The translations under genes and the position numbers were made by a program. A stretch of DNA of 38,664 bases, from NCBI GenBank assembly GCA_900155495.1, contig FTLJ01001098.1, forward strand, positions 1 to 38,664, given 5' to 3'. The stretch's first letter is position 1; each line of letters begins with the position of its first letter. Shown here one piece after another: positions 22,978 to 35,400 of the stretch. This DNA is from Porogramme epimiltina. Lineage: Eukaryota > Basidiomycota > Agaricomycetes > Polyporales > Polyporaceae. The notes below the pieces were generated by a model, which saw only the letters and a list, made by a program, of their open reading frames with translations, did not search any database and was not told the origin of the DNA.

Positions 22978-23175
22978 TTCGACATGACGTCATAGCATAT
23001 TCACCTTCAAACTCTTCGGGACTGAGATTATTATCGTGTAATCGAAGTACTCTTCTTGTAGGGCAGGTCTCGGGATACAATCATCATATCATTGGGCAGT
23101 ATGTGACAAGGGAATACTAGACTGGGATATAATACATAGCCATACAAACATAGGAAGGAGGAGACAAAACGAGGC
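22978..23175. other. Convergent 3' intergenic region
   Basis: About 200 A/T-rich bases lie between the stop codons of the monooxygenase (+) and histone H4 (-). They probably hold both polyadenylation regions. No gene was seen. Confidence 0.5.
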
Positions 23176-23928
<753 letters not shown>

Positions 23929-24713
23929 ATGCTCCTTCGCACCCTCGTCCGCCCGTCTCTCATCTCTCGCCAGCTCCCCAGACACGTGCCCGGCTTCAGC
24001 AGAACAATGTCCATCACGCACATCTCGAACGCCAGCCAGCTCGATGGCATTCTGGCCAAGTCCAAGGACAAGTTGTCTGTGAGTATTTCTCTTGAGGTAT
24101 ATGCGTATAACCACTGAGGATACTCAACGCTAGGTTATTGACTTTCATGCAACCTGGTACTTGGTTCAGTGAGCTTCTCGACTAAAAGCTGAATGGAAAG
24201 AAGGTGTGGCCCGTGCCATATGATTGCCCCGACCTTTGAGGCACTCGCCAAGCAGCACCCGAACGTCAACTTCCTCAAGGTTGATGTAGACCAAGCGTCG
24301 GACGTTTCTGGTAGATACAGGGTGACTGCAATGTGAGTTCCGATATCAAATTGACCTTCTGTTAAAACTAATTTATACCAGGCCTACTTTCGTTTTCCTG
24401 AAAGGCGCCTCAGAGCTAGAACGCATACGCGGTGCGAACAAGGGGTGGGTGCTTTCTCCGTCACACGTTTCAAAGTCAGTCATGAACATACGTCATTGTC
24501 AGCGCTCTGGAGGAGGCCGTGCGTCGCCTATCCTCCGGTTCTAGCGGTTCTTCGGGTTCTTTCGTTGGTCGTGGTCAAACTCTCGGAGGCGGCTCTTCAA
24601 ATGGCGGCGGAGTTGGCGGGGATGGCATCGCCATTTTGCAGGGCATAGACCCCCAGGTGAAAGTATTGCTCTGTCTCCTGGGAGGGTACGCGTTGTTCTG
24701 GTACCTTAGTTAA
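23929..24713 (+). CDS. Thioredoxin with N-terminal extension and C-terminal membrane anchor
   Basis: Five exons (23929-24078, 24134-24156, 24204-24332, 24382-24444, 24503-24713) join in frame to 191 residues. The core is a classical thioredoxin: VIDFHATWCGPC with the redox-active CGPC pair, FLKVDVDQ, the cis-Pro in TAMPTFVFLK, and ERIRGANK. The Trp codon of WCGPC is split by an intron. Before the domain lie about 26 residues rich in Arg, Ser and Leu that look like a mitochondrial targeting sequence; ATGs at 23848 and 24007 are in the same frame, and 24007 has an A at -3. After the domain comes a Gly/Ser-rich linker, then VLLCLLGGYALFWYLS at the very end, a likely tail anchor. That tail is unusual for thioredoxin and points to a membrane-tethered disulfide reductase. 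Confidence 0.92.
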
Positions 24714-26483
24714 GTGTACCTCGCTTCATCCTACCCGACGCACCTATCCACCGTGGAATCATCGTTGCAGCAAGTGACATGTCATTGCACACTGGCCCCG
24801 GCTGTCACACGTGTCCATATTTGATACCGCAATGCAGGATTTTTCTTGGCTGCCGTTCACAAGCTTCGGGGGCCGCAAATCCACAAACCTCTTGCTCGGT
24901 GCGTGGCCAACTTCTCGACCCGAGGCTGTCCTCCTCGTGTTTGCGCTTCTCTCAGCACGGTTTTCCGCATCCGGGCTTTCCAGCGGGCTCCCGTTTTTTT
25001 CGAGGCAGCGCCTCTTTGCTTGTTGGTATCGACTTCACCCGCATAAGCTCCGCATTGTCTTCCATGCAACAACCCACGAGTATGGCGTTAAAACATCCCG
25101 GATTCGCTGATGATACTCGCATCCGCAGCTTCTGAGGTGGAGCATCAGGTGTCCCGCTAAGATGCTAAGACGCGCTTGCAGAGTGTTATCTCTCGTAGAA
25201 CGAGTCCGCGCAGTGGCGGCGATCCGCCCAGCGCGCGACTACCTGTCCGGATGGTCGGAGAGAGATGGGTGGCGACCACCACGAGAAAAAAACCCGGGGA
25301 GTCGACTTCTAAGTCGTAGAGCTAGCCGAGCGTTGCTACGTATTGCAAAATGCCAAGCCAGAGTGGCGCTCGCCTATGCCCGGGCGCACCCCGTCTATCT
25401 GCGGGAGAACCAGCATTGTGGCTGTCCTTGAATGCGTTTCCACACCGCGCTTACTCACTATGAATCGTTCGGCGGACCATTTCCCGCGCGAGTCGCCGCC
25501 TGATTTGCGCGGTGACTGCGCAGGTTCGTCACTGCTGAACAGGGTCCTTCTCGCTACTGTCAGTGCTGAGAACCGACCCGCGACGTCAGCCCTCGGTGTT
25601 GGGTTGTTACGCCTCAGGGCCAATCCCTCCAGGAGGCGAGTTGTGGTGCCTGCCGGACCTCGTCAAACGTGCGCATGTGCGCATGGAGTATCGGAGCCGC
25701 GAGCATACATCGCACATGTCTACCTCCGGCAAAGCGGTTGTATCAACGGGCGTCGAGATAATTGCGCGGAGATGCTAATGGCGCAATATTATTCTCGAGG
25801 AAAGCTAGGAGCCTGGGATCTTTTTGTCATCGCTGCCTTGATGCGATCGCTTGTGCGTCGGCGCGTCCGACTCAGCGGAGCTCCTGCGCATATGACGTTT
25901 ACGGAAGGTGCTTTGATGGGGCCGAGGGTCCTTGTGGCGTTTGGCCATGCTTGCTCATCCCGCCCATCGCTCTTCCAGATCTCATTCAGCGACAACCGCG
26001 CGTCCCCCGTGTTTCCTCGTCATGAAATCGGTGATACAGTCGTCATCCCGTTCGCACGCAGGTGAGGTATACCATCGTTGGTTAGTTCCAGCAACTCACA
26101 AATATTCCCAGCGATCCGAAGTTGCGGACTCCCCGATGTAGAATTTGCAACTTCCATGCCCCCTCGGTACGCTCGCCCATGGCCGCAGGGTGGCGAGAAG
26201 ATCCAGCCTCCGCCACGCCCGATGACTGCGGCTTTCGCATCGCCCTCAGGTGCGCCAGCCCGGGAAGCAGGTCACCGAGAACAACCAGCTCCCATCGCCT
26301 CTCGACCCCTTTATCGCCGGTGTTGGTTCTTCCACAACCGGTGCGCCGGTAAGTAGATCTCGTTAGATTCGTACAGTCGATCCTCATCGGGCGCTGGTTA
26401 CCGGTCTCGCTAGCCAGAATCAGCACGTTCACTCGCGGTAAAGCCCGCACCCGCCGTGTCGCCCGCTTGCCCACGCTGGTGAA
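24714..26483. other. Long stretch with no recognisable gene
   Basis: About 1.8 kb separates the thioredoxin stop from the synthetase leader. Open frames exist, the longest near 25343-26065 (+), but none contains a family motif, and overlapping frames compete over the same DNA. I see no tRNA, no clear terminal repeats and no recognisable retroelement domains. It may hold a degraded gene, long untranslated regions or regulatory DNA for the synthetase. Confidence 0.4.
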
Positions 26484-26554
26484 ATGTTATTTTGGCTCCA
26501 ACGATGCAGTCAACTCTCTTAAAGGGTGGCATCGCAGATTGCATCCCTTCGTGA
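26484..26554 (+). promoter_or_regulatory. Two short overlapping upstream ORFs before the synthetase start
   Basis: An ATG at 26484 opens a 12-residue frame ending at 26522. A second ATG at 26504 opens a 16-residue frame ending at 26554. Both are out of frame with the main ATG at 26619 and end 65-97 bases before it. If the transcript begins upstream of them they would reduce or regulate translation of the synthetase. The transcript start is not known. Confidence 0.35.
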
Positions 26555-26618
26555 AACCGTCTCGCCCCAGCGGGCCCGTCTCCTCTATACCCCCTTCGGT
26601 TCTCCACTAGGCACCCCA

Positions 26619-29600
26619 ATGTCGATCCCACTCTCCTTTCTTGCCGACCTCCCCGCCCCCCCTCCCGAGGCCTCCCTCGGTGAGCAGCTCGCTGCAGCTG
26701 TCACTGACTCTGGCCGGGTCGGCACCCTCATCGACTGCCTATGCACCACGGATGCCCCTGTCCTCTGGTCCCCGGACACATCGCGTCCACCTCTGACCCA
26801 CGCCTCCCTTCGCCACTTCGTGTCGAACTTCGCCCTCCCCACTTCCGGCCTTCACGAAAGGTTGCAGCCCAATGACCGGGTTATGGTCGTTCTCCCGACT
26901 AGCCCCGAGAACGCAGTGGCGCTCCTCTCTGTCTCCGCCTACCACACTTGCGCGCCGATGAACGCCGGATGCACCGCGGGAGAGCTCAGCGAAGACGCAA
27001 AACGGCTCCGGGCCAAGGCCATTCTCACGACTCCTGATGCGGCGGAAAGGCTTGAGCTCGGGCGGCTGAGGGAAGAACTCCGGTGCGAAATTATTTTCTT
27101 GAACGCCCGCACTCGTGGACCCGCGGGCCTTTTCGACCTCTTGACTATGGGGGATGGTGAAGAGACGGAAGACTGGGACGTTGTCGCGCAACCGACCCTG
27201 CGCCCGTCACGTCCGCATGGCCTCGCCGACCAGTCCCTTGTGCTACACACTTCCGGAACGAGTGGAAAGAAGAAGGTACGGAGGTTTTCGCCCGCCTTGC
27301 GATGAACGTTTTACCGATTACGGAACTCCTGCAGGTTGTGCCCTACACCTTGCGCTCCCTCATTGTCGGCACCTGTGCTGTTATCCAATCGTGGGATCTG
27401 CGTCCCGACGACGTCAACAGTGCGTATCTTTCTCCTCGTGATTGTCAGACACAGAACGCTCATTCATCTTTCGTCTGTCAGTGAATATGATGCCGCTATT
27501 CCATGTTGGCGGTATCGTTCGCAACCTCTGGGCGCCCGTCTTCTCTGGTGGCAGTGCAATCATGTGTCCGGGTTTCGATAGTACCGCATTCTGGCCTATC
27601 GTTATGGCGTGCGGAGCTACCTGGTGCGTGCTACCATCTCAACACACACAGCCCATACATATGGCGCTGACCGCTTATTACAGGTACTATGCTGCACCCA
27701 CAATGCATCACGCTATTTTAGGATCGAAGCCAGATACGGTCACGCCATCGAGGGACACGCGTATCCGGATGATCGCAAACGCGGCTGGCGGCCTCCTCCC
27801 CTCGCTCGCTCAACAGCTGAAGGAGACGTTCGGTGCCGTCGTTCTCCCGTCCTACGGGATGACAGAATGCATGCCCATTGCTTCTCCGCCCACAACGTAC
27901 CGACTTGACCGCCCTGGCTGCTCCGGTGTTGCATGTGGTCCCTATCTGTCGATTCGTAACCCCTCAAACCTGGAACTCGAGCTTCCGCGTGGGTCTACCG
28001 GTGCCGTTTCCGTCCGGGGCGTGCCTACCTTCGAGGGGTACGAGACCGATCCCGACGCACCTCTCGACACATCCTCCTTCACGTCGGAGGGCTGGTTCGA
28101 CTCTGGGGATGTCGGGTACATGGACGCAGATGGATACCTCTACATCACAGGGCGATCCAAGGAGATCATCAACAAGGGAGGCGAGGTTATCTCTCCGTTC
28201 GAAATAGAGGAGGCCATTTCATCCGTGGCTAAGCACCGCGTCAAGGCTACCATCGCCTTCTCCGTCCCCCACGATGTCCTCCAGGAGACCATCGGCGTCG
28301 TCATCGTCCCCGTGCCGGACGCTCCGCGCATCGGACTTCACGAGCTGCTTGACGTGTTGAAGGTCCAGCTGCATCCGTCGAAGTGGCCATTCGTCATCGT
28401 CTACATGGATGATCTTCCGAAGAACAACGCGGGGAAGCCTCTACGCATTAAGCTTGCGGAGCGCCTGGGCTTGGCAACTCTCACGGATGATACGCCAGCG
28501 ATTTCGCGACACTTCGAAGCGTCGGCTCCCGACAAGAACGCGCCTCTCTCGCAGCCCATCCCGTGTTCCCCCGTCGCGCTCAACCTTTCTAGCGTCGAGG
28601 AAGCTATCGCGGGCATCACTGGGGTCGTTGAGGTCGCGGTCCGACTCCGGAAGGACGGCGCGACGGAGGCGTTAGTTTCCGTGCTTCCGGCTGCGTCTCT
28701 GGACTCCACTTCCATCGCCGACACTCTCGCATCCATCATCCCTGGATATGCCATCCCCGACCCTCTTCACGTGTTCTCGGAGCGCTTGGCCACCACGAAG
28801 GGTGGAGCGGTGGACTGGGAGCTGATGGAAGCCGAGATTGCCCGCCGAAACGCAACTGGGATGTCACCTCGTGCCCTCGTCATCCGCAACATCGTAGCAG
28901 AGCTTCTCGACAAGGACCCTGCATCGATTAGTGGTGACAGCGATTTCTTCCTACTCGGCGGCAACTCTCTGCTTCTCGGCCGTCTCGCCCATCTCATCCG
29001 GAAAGAGACAGGAGCGACCGTACGGGTTCCATCCATTTTCACCCATAGCACCGTCAACGGGATCGCCTCACTCGTGGATGCAGACGAGTCCGCGCGGGAT
29101 ATCCTCGACAAGACCGCTGTTAACACCCCCGCCAACAACTCCACTGCGTCGTCCCAAAAGTCGTCCTCGAGTACGCTCGACCTCCCTAGCCTCGAGTATG
29201 CTGCCGGTGGTATCGCGGATGGACGCGGTCGTGGTCAGAACCATCCCCTATCCCTTATCGTCCAAGCCATTCCTTTGATCTTCCTCTACCCTCTCAAAGC
29301 CTCATTCACATGGACCGGCATCGTCTTCATTCTCTCGCTCTTCTCGAGCTTCATTTCGGGCAACTACTGGGAACGTATTGGGTCGCTCCTCACCGCCATC
29401 ATTGGAGCCCGCCTCGTGTCCAGAATTGTGCTTCCATTGTTCGCCATCGTCTTCAAGTGGGTAGTCATCGGACGCTACAAGCCTGGGACCTACCGCTTCT
29501 GGAGCAACTACCATCTACGGTGGTGGATCACTAACCAGGTACTGAGGATCCTGGGCCGCGGGATTTTCTCCATGCACCCGTCGCTCGAGGTCGTCTACTA

Positions 29601-31756
29601 CCGCATGCTCGGTGCGCGTATTGGCAAAGACGTCTACATCGACCCGAAGGCGCGACTCGCGGAGTACGACCTCCTCACCATCCATTCAGGGTCCCGGATC
29701 GACAACGCTCTCGTTCGGGGGTTTTGCGTAGAGCGCGACGGGACGTTCAGACTTGATCGCATTGTCGTCGGCCGTGGCGCGACCATTAACACGTACACAC
29801 AACTCGCCCCCGGCACTATTATCCCTGACGGCGCGACGTACGGCCCTCATGCCTCCTCCCACGATCAGCCCTCCCCCACCCCGTTCGCAAACTACAACCG
29901 CGCCGCTGCTCCTCAGCCCCACTGGGCCCTCAAGCTTTTCGTCGCCGGACCCCTGATCCTACTCGTCAAGTTCGCGGCCTATCTTCCGTGGTTCGCTGCT
30001 CTGTATATCCTCCTCTCTCAACCCGCTCCTCCCGGCGGTATCAACGGCTTGGAGAAGGTCATCATCTGGTTTTCGTCGCCTACTCGTGTGGCGTGGCACA
30101 GTCTCGCGCGGATTATCCGCGTCGTCTTCCCCCCTGTCCTCCAAGTCATCTTCGGCATCGTTCTCAAGCGCATTATGGGCCTCAACCGTGAGGGCCTCAC
30201 TGAGAACGCCTCGCAGTGGACGCTCCTCCGCCGTCACATTAACCAAACTCTCCTCAGCCAGGCTGCTCTCAAGCGCGCCTACGACATCGTGGGTTCGCAC
30301 TACGAGGTCACGTCTATCATCTGGCGTTGCATGGGCGCAAAGGTCGGCAAGCGTGTCTACTGGCCAGGTTCAGGGGTTTACTGTCCGGACCCCGAGCTGT
30401 TCGAAGTCGGCGACGACGTCGTCTTTGGCTCGCGGTCGGAGGCATTCACTACGGACGGCATGGGTTCGGCCCGGATCGTCATCAAGTCCGGTGCCATGAT
30501 CGCCGACCGTGTTGTCCTCCTGCCGGGAACCACCGTGGGCAAGCGTACGGTCATGGGATCCGGTGCGCTGGGTAAGAGGGGCGCGACGTACGAGGACGGT
30601 TCGGTGTGGATGGGATCGGAGGGCGGCGAGGCGGTATGCTTCAAGGCAGGCGGTAAGGATATCGATGACACCACCCCGACGATCACTCCCTTCGGGCGTG
30701 CGTTCTACGAGCGGAAGGCATCCTTCTTCGTGTTCCCCTACCCTATGCTCGTGGTCATCAACATTTTCGTCGCGATCCTCAGCGCTGGGTATTGGTCGAT
30801 CGCCGCCGTAGTGGGCACCCAGGTCCTCAACCTCCTTCGCATCCATCTCCCCCAACTCCATCTTTTCGCTTCGGGACCTCGCCAAATATTCATCCTCTTC
30901 GGGCTCATTGGGACCTGGGAAGTTGCCACCCTTACCGTCCAGGCCGTCATCGCCCTCCTCTACGTCATCGTCATGAAGTGGATCGTCATCGGCCGCCGCG
31001 CGCAAGGTAGCTACGACTGGGACAAGAGCTCGTACTGCCAACGCTGGCAGCTCCACCTCGTCCTCTCAAAGCCCCTCTACAGGGGTTACGGCAATGGAGG
31101 CATCCTCGGTGCGATCACGGGCTCCGCGTACATCGTCTGGTACTTCCGCGCCCTGGGGGCGAAGATTGGGAGGGACTGTGCGATCTTTGCCAGCGGCCGC
31201 GTGGGGCTGATGACGGAACCCGACCTCGTCGAGCTTGGAGACCATGTCGCGCTCGACGATTGTTCTGTTGTCGCTCACATCAACTCGCGCGGAAACTTCT
31301 CCTTAAACAAGCTCACCATCGGGCCTTGGTACGTGTTGACTATTTGTCGCCTAGTTTCGTTCTCTAACCTGGGTAATCGACAGCTCTGCCCTGCGCTCCG
31401 GTTCCCGCCTCTTGTCAGGCGCGAGCATGGAGGAGAGGTCGATGCTCCTTGAGCATACCCTTCTCACCTCGGGCGAGATCGCCGAGAGTGGAGGCGTGTA
31501 CACTGGTTGGCCGGCGCGTCATCTGGATGATGATGTCTACGTCCGGCGGCAGTCGTCGTTCCAACTGCTATCCGCTCTGAAGCCTCTTGGGTCCACCTAC
31601 CGGAAACTTCAACGGGTACACGACGACCTCGAGGATGAAAAACGCCGGCTCGACAGGAAGATCGAGGACCACGAGCGTGAGTTGCGCGAGGCGAAGCGGC
31701 GGCTGGATGGTATGCTGCACGCTGCGCAGAGTATGCGTAACTCTAGATACGCTTGA
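26619..31756 (+). CDS. Pls-like membrane synthetase: adenylation-carrier-transmembrane/hexapeptide acyltransferase
   Basis: Five exons (26619-27275, 27335-27419, 27482-27623, 27684-31328, 31384-31756) join in frame to 1633 residues. Residues 1-600 are an ANL adenylation domain: LHTSGTSGKKK (about 209-219), MPLFHVGGIVRNLW, SYGMTE (about 352), YITGRSKEIINKGGE (about 446-462) and the PKNNAGKPLRIK Lys (about 545). A carrier domain follows with its pantetheine Ser near residue 723 in LLGGNSLLLG. From about 810 to 1600 there are several transmembrane segments around three repeated lobes. Each has a LGAKIGK-type entry and hexapeptide-like rungs of a left-handed beta helix (about 930, 1165 and 1450 onward). 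A short coiled coil ends the protein. This is the layout of epsilon-poly-L-lysine synthetase, whose membrane lobes condense free lysine. The adenylation core here looks like a CoA ligase, without an obvious amino-acid-binding Asp, so the substrate is unsettled. There is no condensation, thioesterase or reductase domain. Confidence 0.85.
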
Positions 31757-32490
31757 CTACCTTAGCTCTGGGACTTATCTCCGTACGGACTATTAATCGC
31801 TACTTCGCGCTTGTATCGTGATCACACTATCGACTAGACCATAGAGTTTCAATTTCATTCCTGTATCACCTTTGTCATGCCTGCTGTCCAGTTCGTCGTC
31901 ATTCTTTACTGTCCTCGTTGATACTGTAGCGTTGCTTAGTATTCGTTACGCATGTCGTTGCTCCTGGATCGCGTTTACCTAGCTACTCATCATCGATGAC
32001 CTGTTGTTGCACAAGTACTGTGGTACTCGGTGTACTACGTTGTTGTATAAATGCAGCGCCTCTCTCTACGTGCCATTATGGCAACTGTTCGCTTTTGTCT
32101 ATTGGAGGGAAATAAGACAAACCCTAGAGGGTTAAAGGGACGATAAGAGCTGGAATACTGCGAAATGTCGCGGAAAGTAGAGCGAAGAATAGTGAGGTTT
32201 GAGTCCGTTGTACACGAGATCCAGCGTTCGAACTGAAACGTCGCGTGGTTTGCGTCAAGCTCTCGGTCACGTGTACTCCTCGCGTGCGCGTCATGGTCAC
32301 CAGCCACGGCTGCACCATTGTTCAGGACCTCCGCCCTTTTCTCTCCTTGCATGTCTTCCCCTGGCCTCGCCTCGTTGACGAACACCTAACGAAATCATCA
32401 ATCCCCACACGCCGTATACGCAACCCTATAACGTCTACTACCATTGACATCAACGCGCCTCAATACCGCGGCTAGCTGTAGGACGCTTCG
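31757..32490. other. Intergenic region synthetase / POM152
   Basis: About 0.73 kb between tandem genes. The first half is A/T-rich, as expected for a 3' untranslated region, and the second half carries the POM152 promoter. No gene, repeat or RNA was recognised. Confidence 0.5.
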
Positions 32491-35400
32491 ATGTCCTCTA
32501 CTAAGTCCGCTGCTCCCAGCGGCGTGCAGCCAACAGCTCCAGGCTCTCAACCACGCGTACCGGAGAGGTATATAGAGGTTCCAGACCAAAGGCGGTACAT
32601 CCTCAGTCTGGGTGTGGCATGCCAGGTATGTACTCACTGTGCAAGGTGGCGTACCAGGACGATGCACAAAGCTTTACCTCGTCTGTCTCCCCATGCACAC
32701 TCTCCGCCGGGGTTTGACAGCGGTCTCATCATGCTCTTTTAGGCCATTAAAATATTTGACCTTTCAAGGTATTGGTTCTGGCCAAGCGAGGGTCCGCAAT
32801 CCTTCGCAAGGAAATGGATATTCGTCGACTTCCTCTATTGCACAGTCCTCTCCTGGCTCCGCATACCGCGTCTAAGATATAGCAAGGCTGTTGTCGCCCT
32901 TCAGATTATCTCTCTATGGATATTTGATGGACTGGCATTTGGAGGGATTTCTGTTAACGTAGGAGGCGGGGGTTCGTGGCTAGGGCGGTCTTCAGGTGCG
33001 TAGTCGTCCTGTCCTATTTAGCTCGGATGTTTAGAAATTGCGTAAATCACAGACTACTCCAGCGGGGGCTCTGCTATCTGGGACTTCCTTCCCGACTTCG
33101 GCCTTCCTATTGGCGGGAGAGACACCCACCTTCTGGGTCAACATACTGTGCGCATGTCGCCCATCAGTACTGCACAACTCAACCCATACGCCGAGACTTT
33201 CTGTCTACCAACGCCAGGCTCCAGTGTTTTAATACCCCTACTGCTCAACAATACCAACCCGTCCAACGTGAGATACTCACTGACCCCCCTTGCCTATTCG
33301 GAATCATCAAAGAGTCCAGGCAAGATCGAGCATGTTGACCTCAGCGCCAAAGACCTGAGGGCAATTGAGCAAAGTCGTATCGACCATCTACAGCTTGCGC
33401 GCGCAGCTGCCAAGAAGGACCAGGAGGAGTATGACGAATACGACGACGAAGACGAAGAGGGCTCTCACTCTCCCGGACACAACTCTCTTCAAAAGACCCA
33501 GCACCTCACCTACATTCGACTCAGCAAACCTGGAACCCTGAGTCTCGACCGCGTCATTGACCAATCAAATGTAGATGCGCGCCTGGTTTTCCCTAGCGAA
33601 ATCACCGTGGTTCCCTGCCCGCGAGCCGCATTCACGCCGGAGAGCGCGACACTCGTTGAAGATGTACGGTGCGCTGCCCCACGACTTGTGAGCGGCGGCG
33701 GGGAACAACTACAGCTGGATATCGACATCTATGGCGTTCCTCCACTCAGTTTGCGGTGGTACCGCGAAGTCAGCCATAGGCGCGAGCCTTTCATGGTCGA
33801 AGGTATCGAAGGAGCTGAACAAGAGGAAATCGTACATTCGTCGGACGAACACAGGATCTCGAGAATAGGCCAACGTGCTCCCACTCATGTCAAAGTGCCG
33901 CTTACGGTAGTGCTCGACGCCCTGGGCACTCACTCCTATGTTCTTGAATCAGTTACGGATTCACTCGGGAATGTGGCGCACGCAGGACAGCACGCCGACG
34001 CAACAGATTCGCGACAGGATCCTTCGCACTCAGCGACAACGCGCTCTGTTACTGTCCTTCGCCGGCCTTCCGTCTCTTTCAAGCATTGCGGCCAAGGACA
34101 ACCCGCTTCACTTCTCATCGGCTCTGAGGCTCCTCTATCCATCGCTACTGTCGACGCGGACCCGGAGGACGGCCCATGGGAAGTCGCTGTCCAGTACGAC
34201 CCACCCCCCGCGGAAGATGGGGCAAAAACCAACAAGCGGTACAAGAGTTGGGTCAAATCCCTAAAAACACTGCCCGAGAGGCGAGATTTGACGCTCCGCG
34301 CCAGTGCTCCCGGAGAATATACAATCACAGGTGTGAAGGGACAGTTCTGCGAAGGCGACGTCCTTAGCCCCGAAATATGCAAGGTAGTGGAACGACCGCT
34401 GCCTTCCGCGGAGATTGAGTGGAAGAAGATACACGAATGGTGAGTATTGTTCTCGGTGCTCGTCCCTGGCCATGCTCGCCCTCGGGCGATGCTCGGATCC
34501 AGTTGCCCTGGCGCCAAGTAGCTAATGCGTACCTGTATGACACAGCTCTGGCGATATTGGTGTCTCGGCGTCCCTGGTCCTGCATGGCACACCACCATTC
34601 CAGGTCTACTACCGATCTCAGCGCAACTCTGAGGCCCCTAAGGATTCGGCTAAAACCTTCGCAACTTCGCGTGGAGAGCTCACCGTGCAACCAGAGCGCA
34701 GTGGACACTACACGTTCAAGGTTCACCAAATCAGCGACGCTAATTATAAGCGGATCGATCTTAAGGGGTCTTCAATTGAACTCGACGTGCATCCGCCGCC
34801 CTCAGCGGACTTCGTCGGGTCCGCACACGGCGGCCGTGGCAAGAAGAGTATCAGTAGCTGTTCGGGCAGCAATGTCAATGCAGACGTAGAACTACGGGTG
34901 AGTTCTGATTCAGGTGGGGAAAGATTGACGACCCAGTTCGCTGAGGCTGTGGACAGGGAACCGCACCATGGAACATCGAAGTGCAAATTGTCGGCCCTAA
35001 AGGCTCGGAAACGATTCCGTTCAAGAATATTCAGGACGCCAGGAAAACGTTATCTTTACCAATTCCGAAGGTTATTGACAAAGACGGCGGATCTTTCGAA
35101 GTGGAGCTGGGTGCGTCTGCCTACATTGAGTTAGGGTGGGTGATTGCTGACGCTCCGTGGCAGTGAGCGTGGAGGATGCCTATGGATGCAAGCGTTCGCT
35201 GTCAGTACCTGGCATTGCGGTGAACGTTCGCCGTGTACTCGTGAGTCGTTTGGTTGCACTGATCCCGAGGGAATTAATTGATGAGCTCCGTTCTATAGCC
35301 GACGGTCAAGTTCTACGGCAAGCCCAGCCAACGGCAGGTGACGGTCCTCGATCACGAGCAGGCAATATTGCCGTTGCGTCTTACGGGCGACGGGGTAAGT

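Noticed and set aside
25343..26065. Open frame of 240 codons on the plus strand
   Set aside because: No known motif; amino-acid composition looks random, and the same DNA holds other long open frames. It is kept only as a question in the gene-poor region.
33148..33338. Start of POM152 at an internal ATG near 33154
   Set aside because: Splicing the two upstream exons keeps the frame and adds the transmembrane segments expected in POM152, so the start at 32491 is better.
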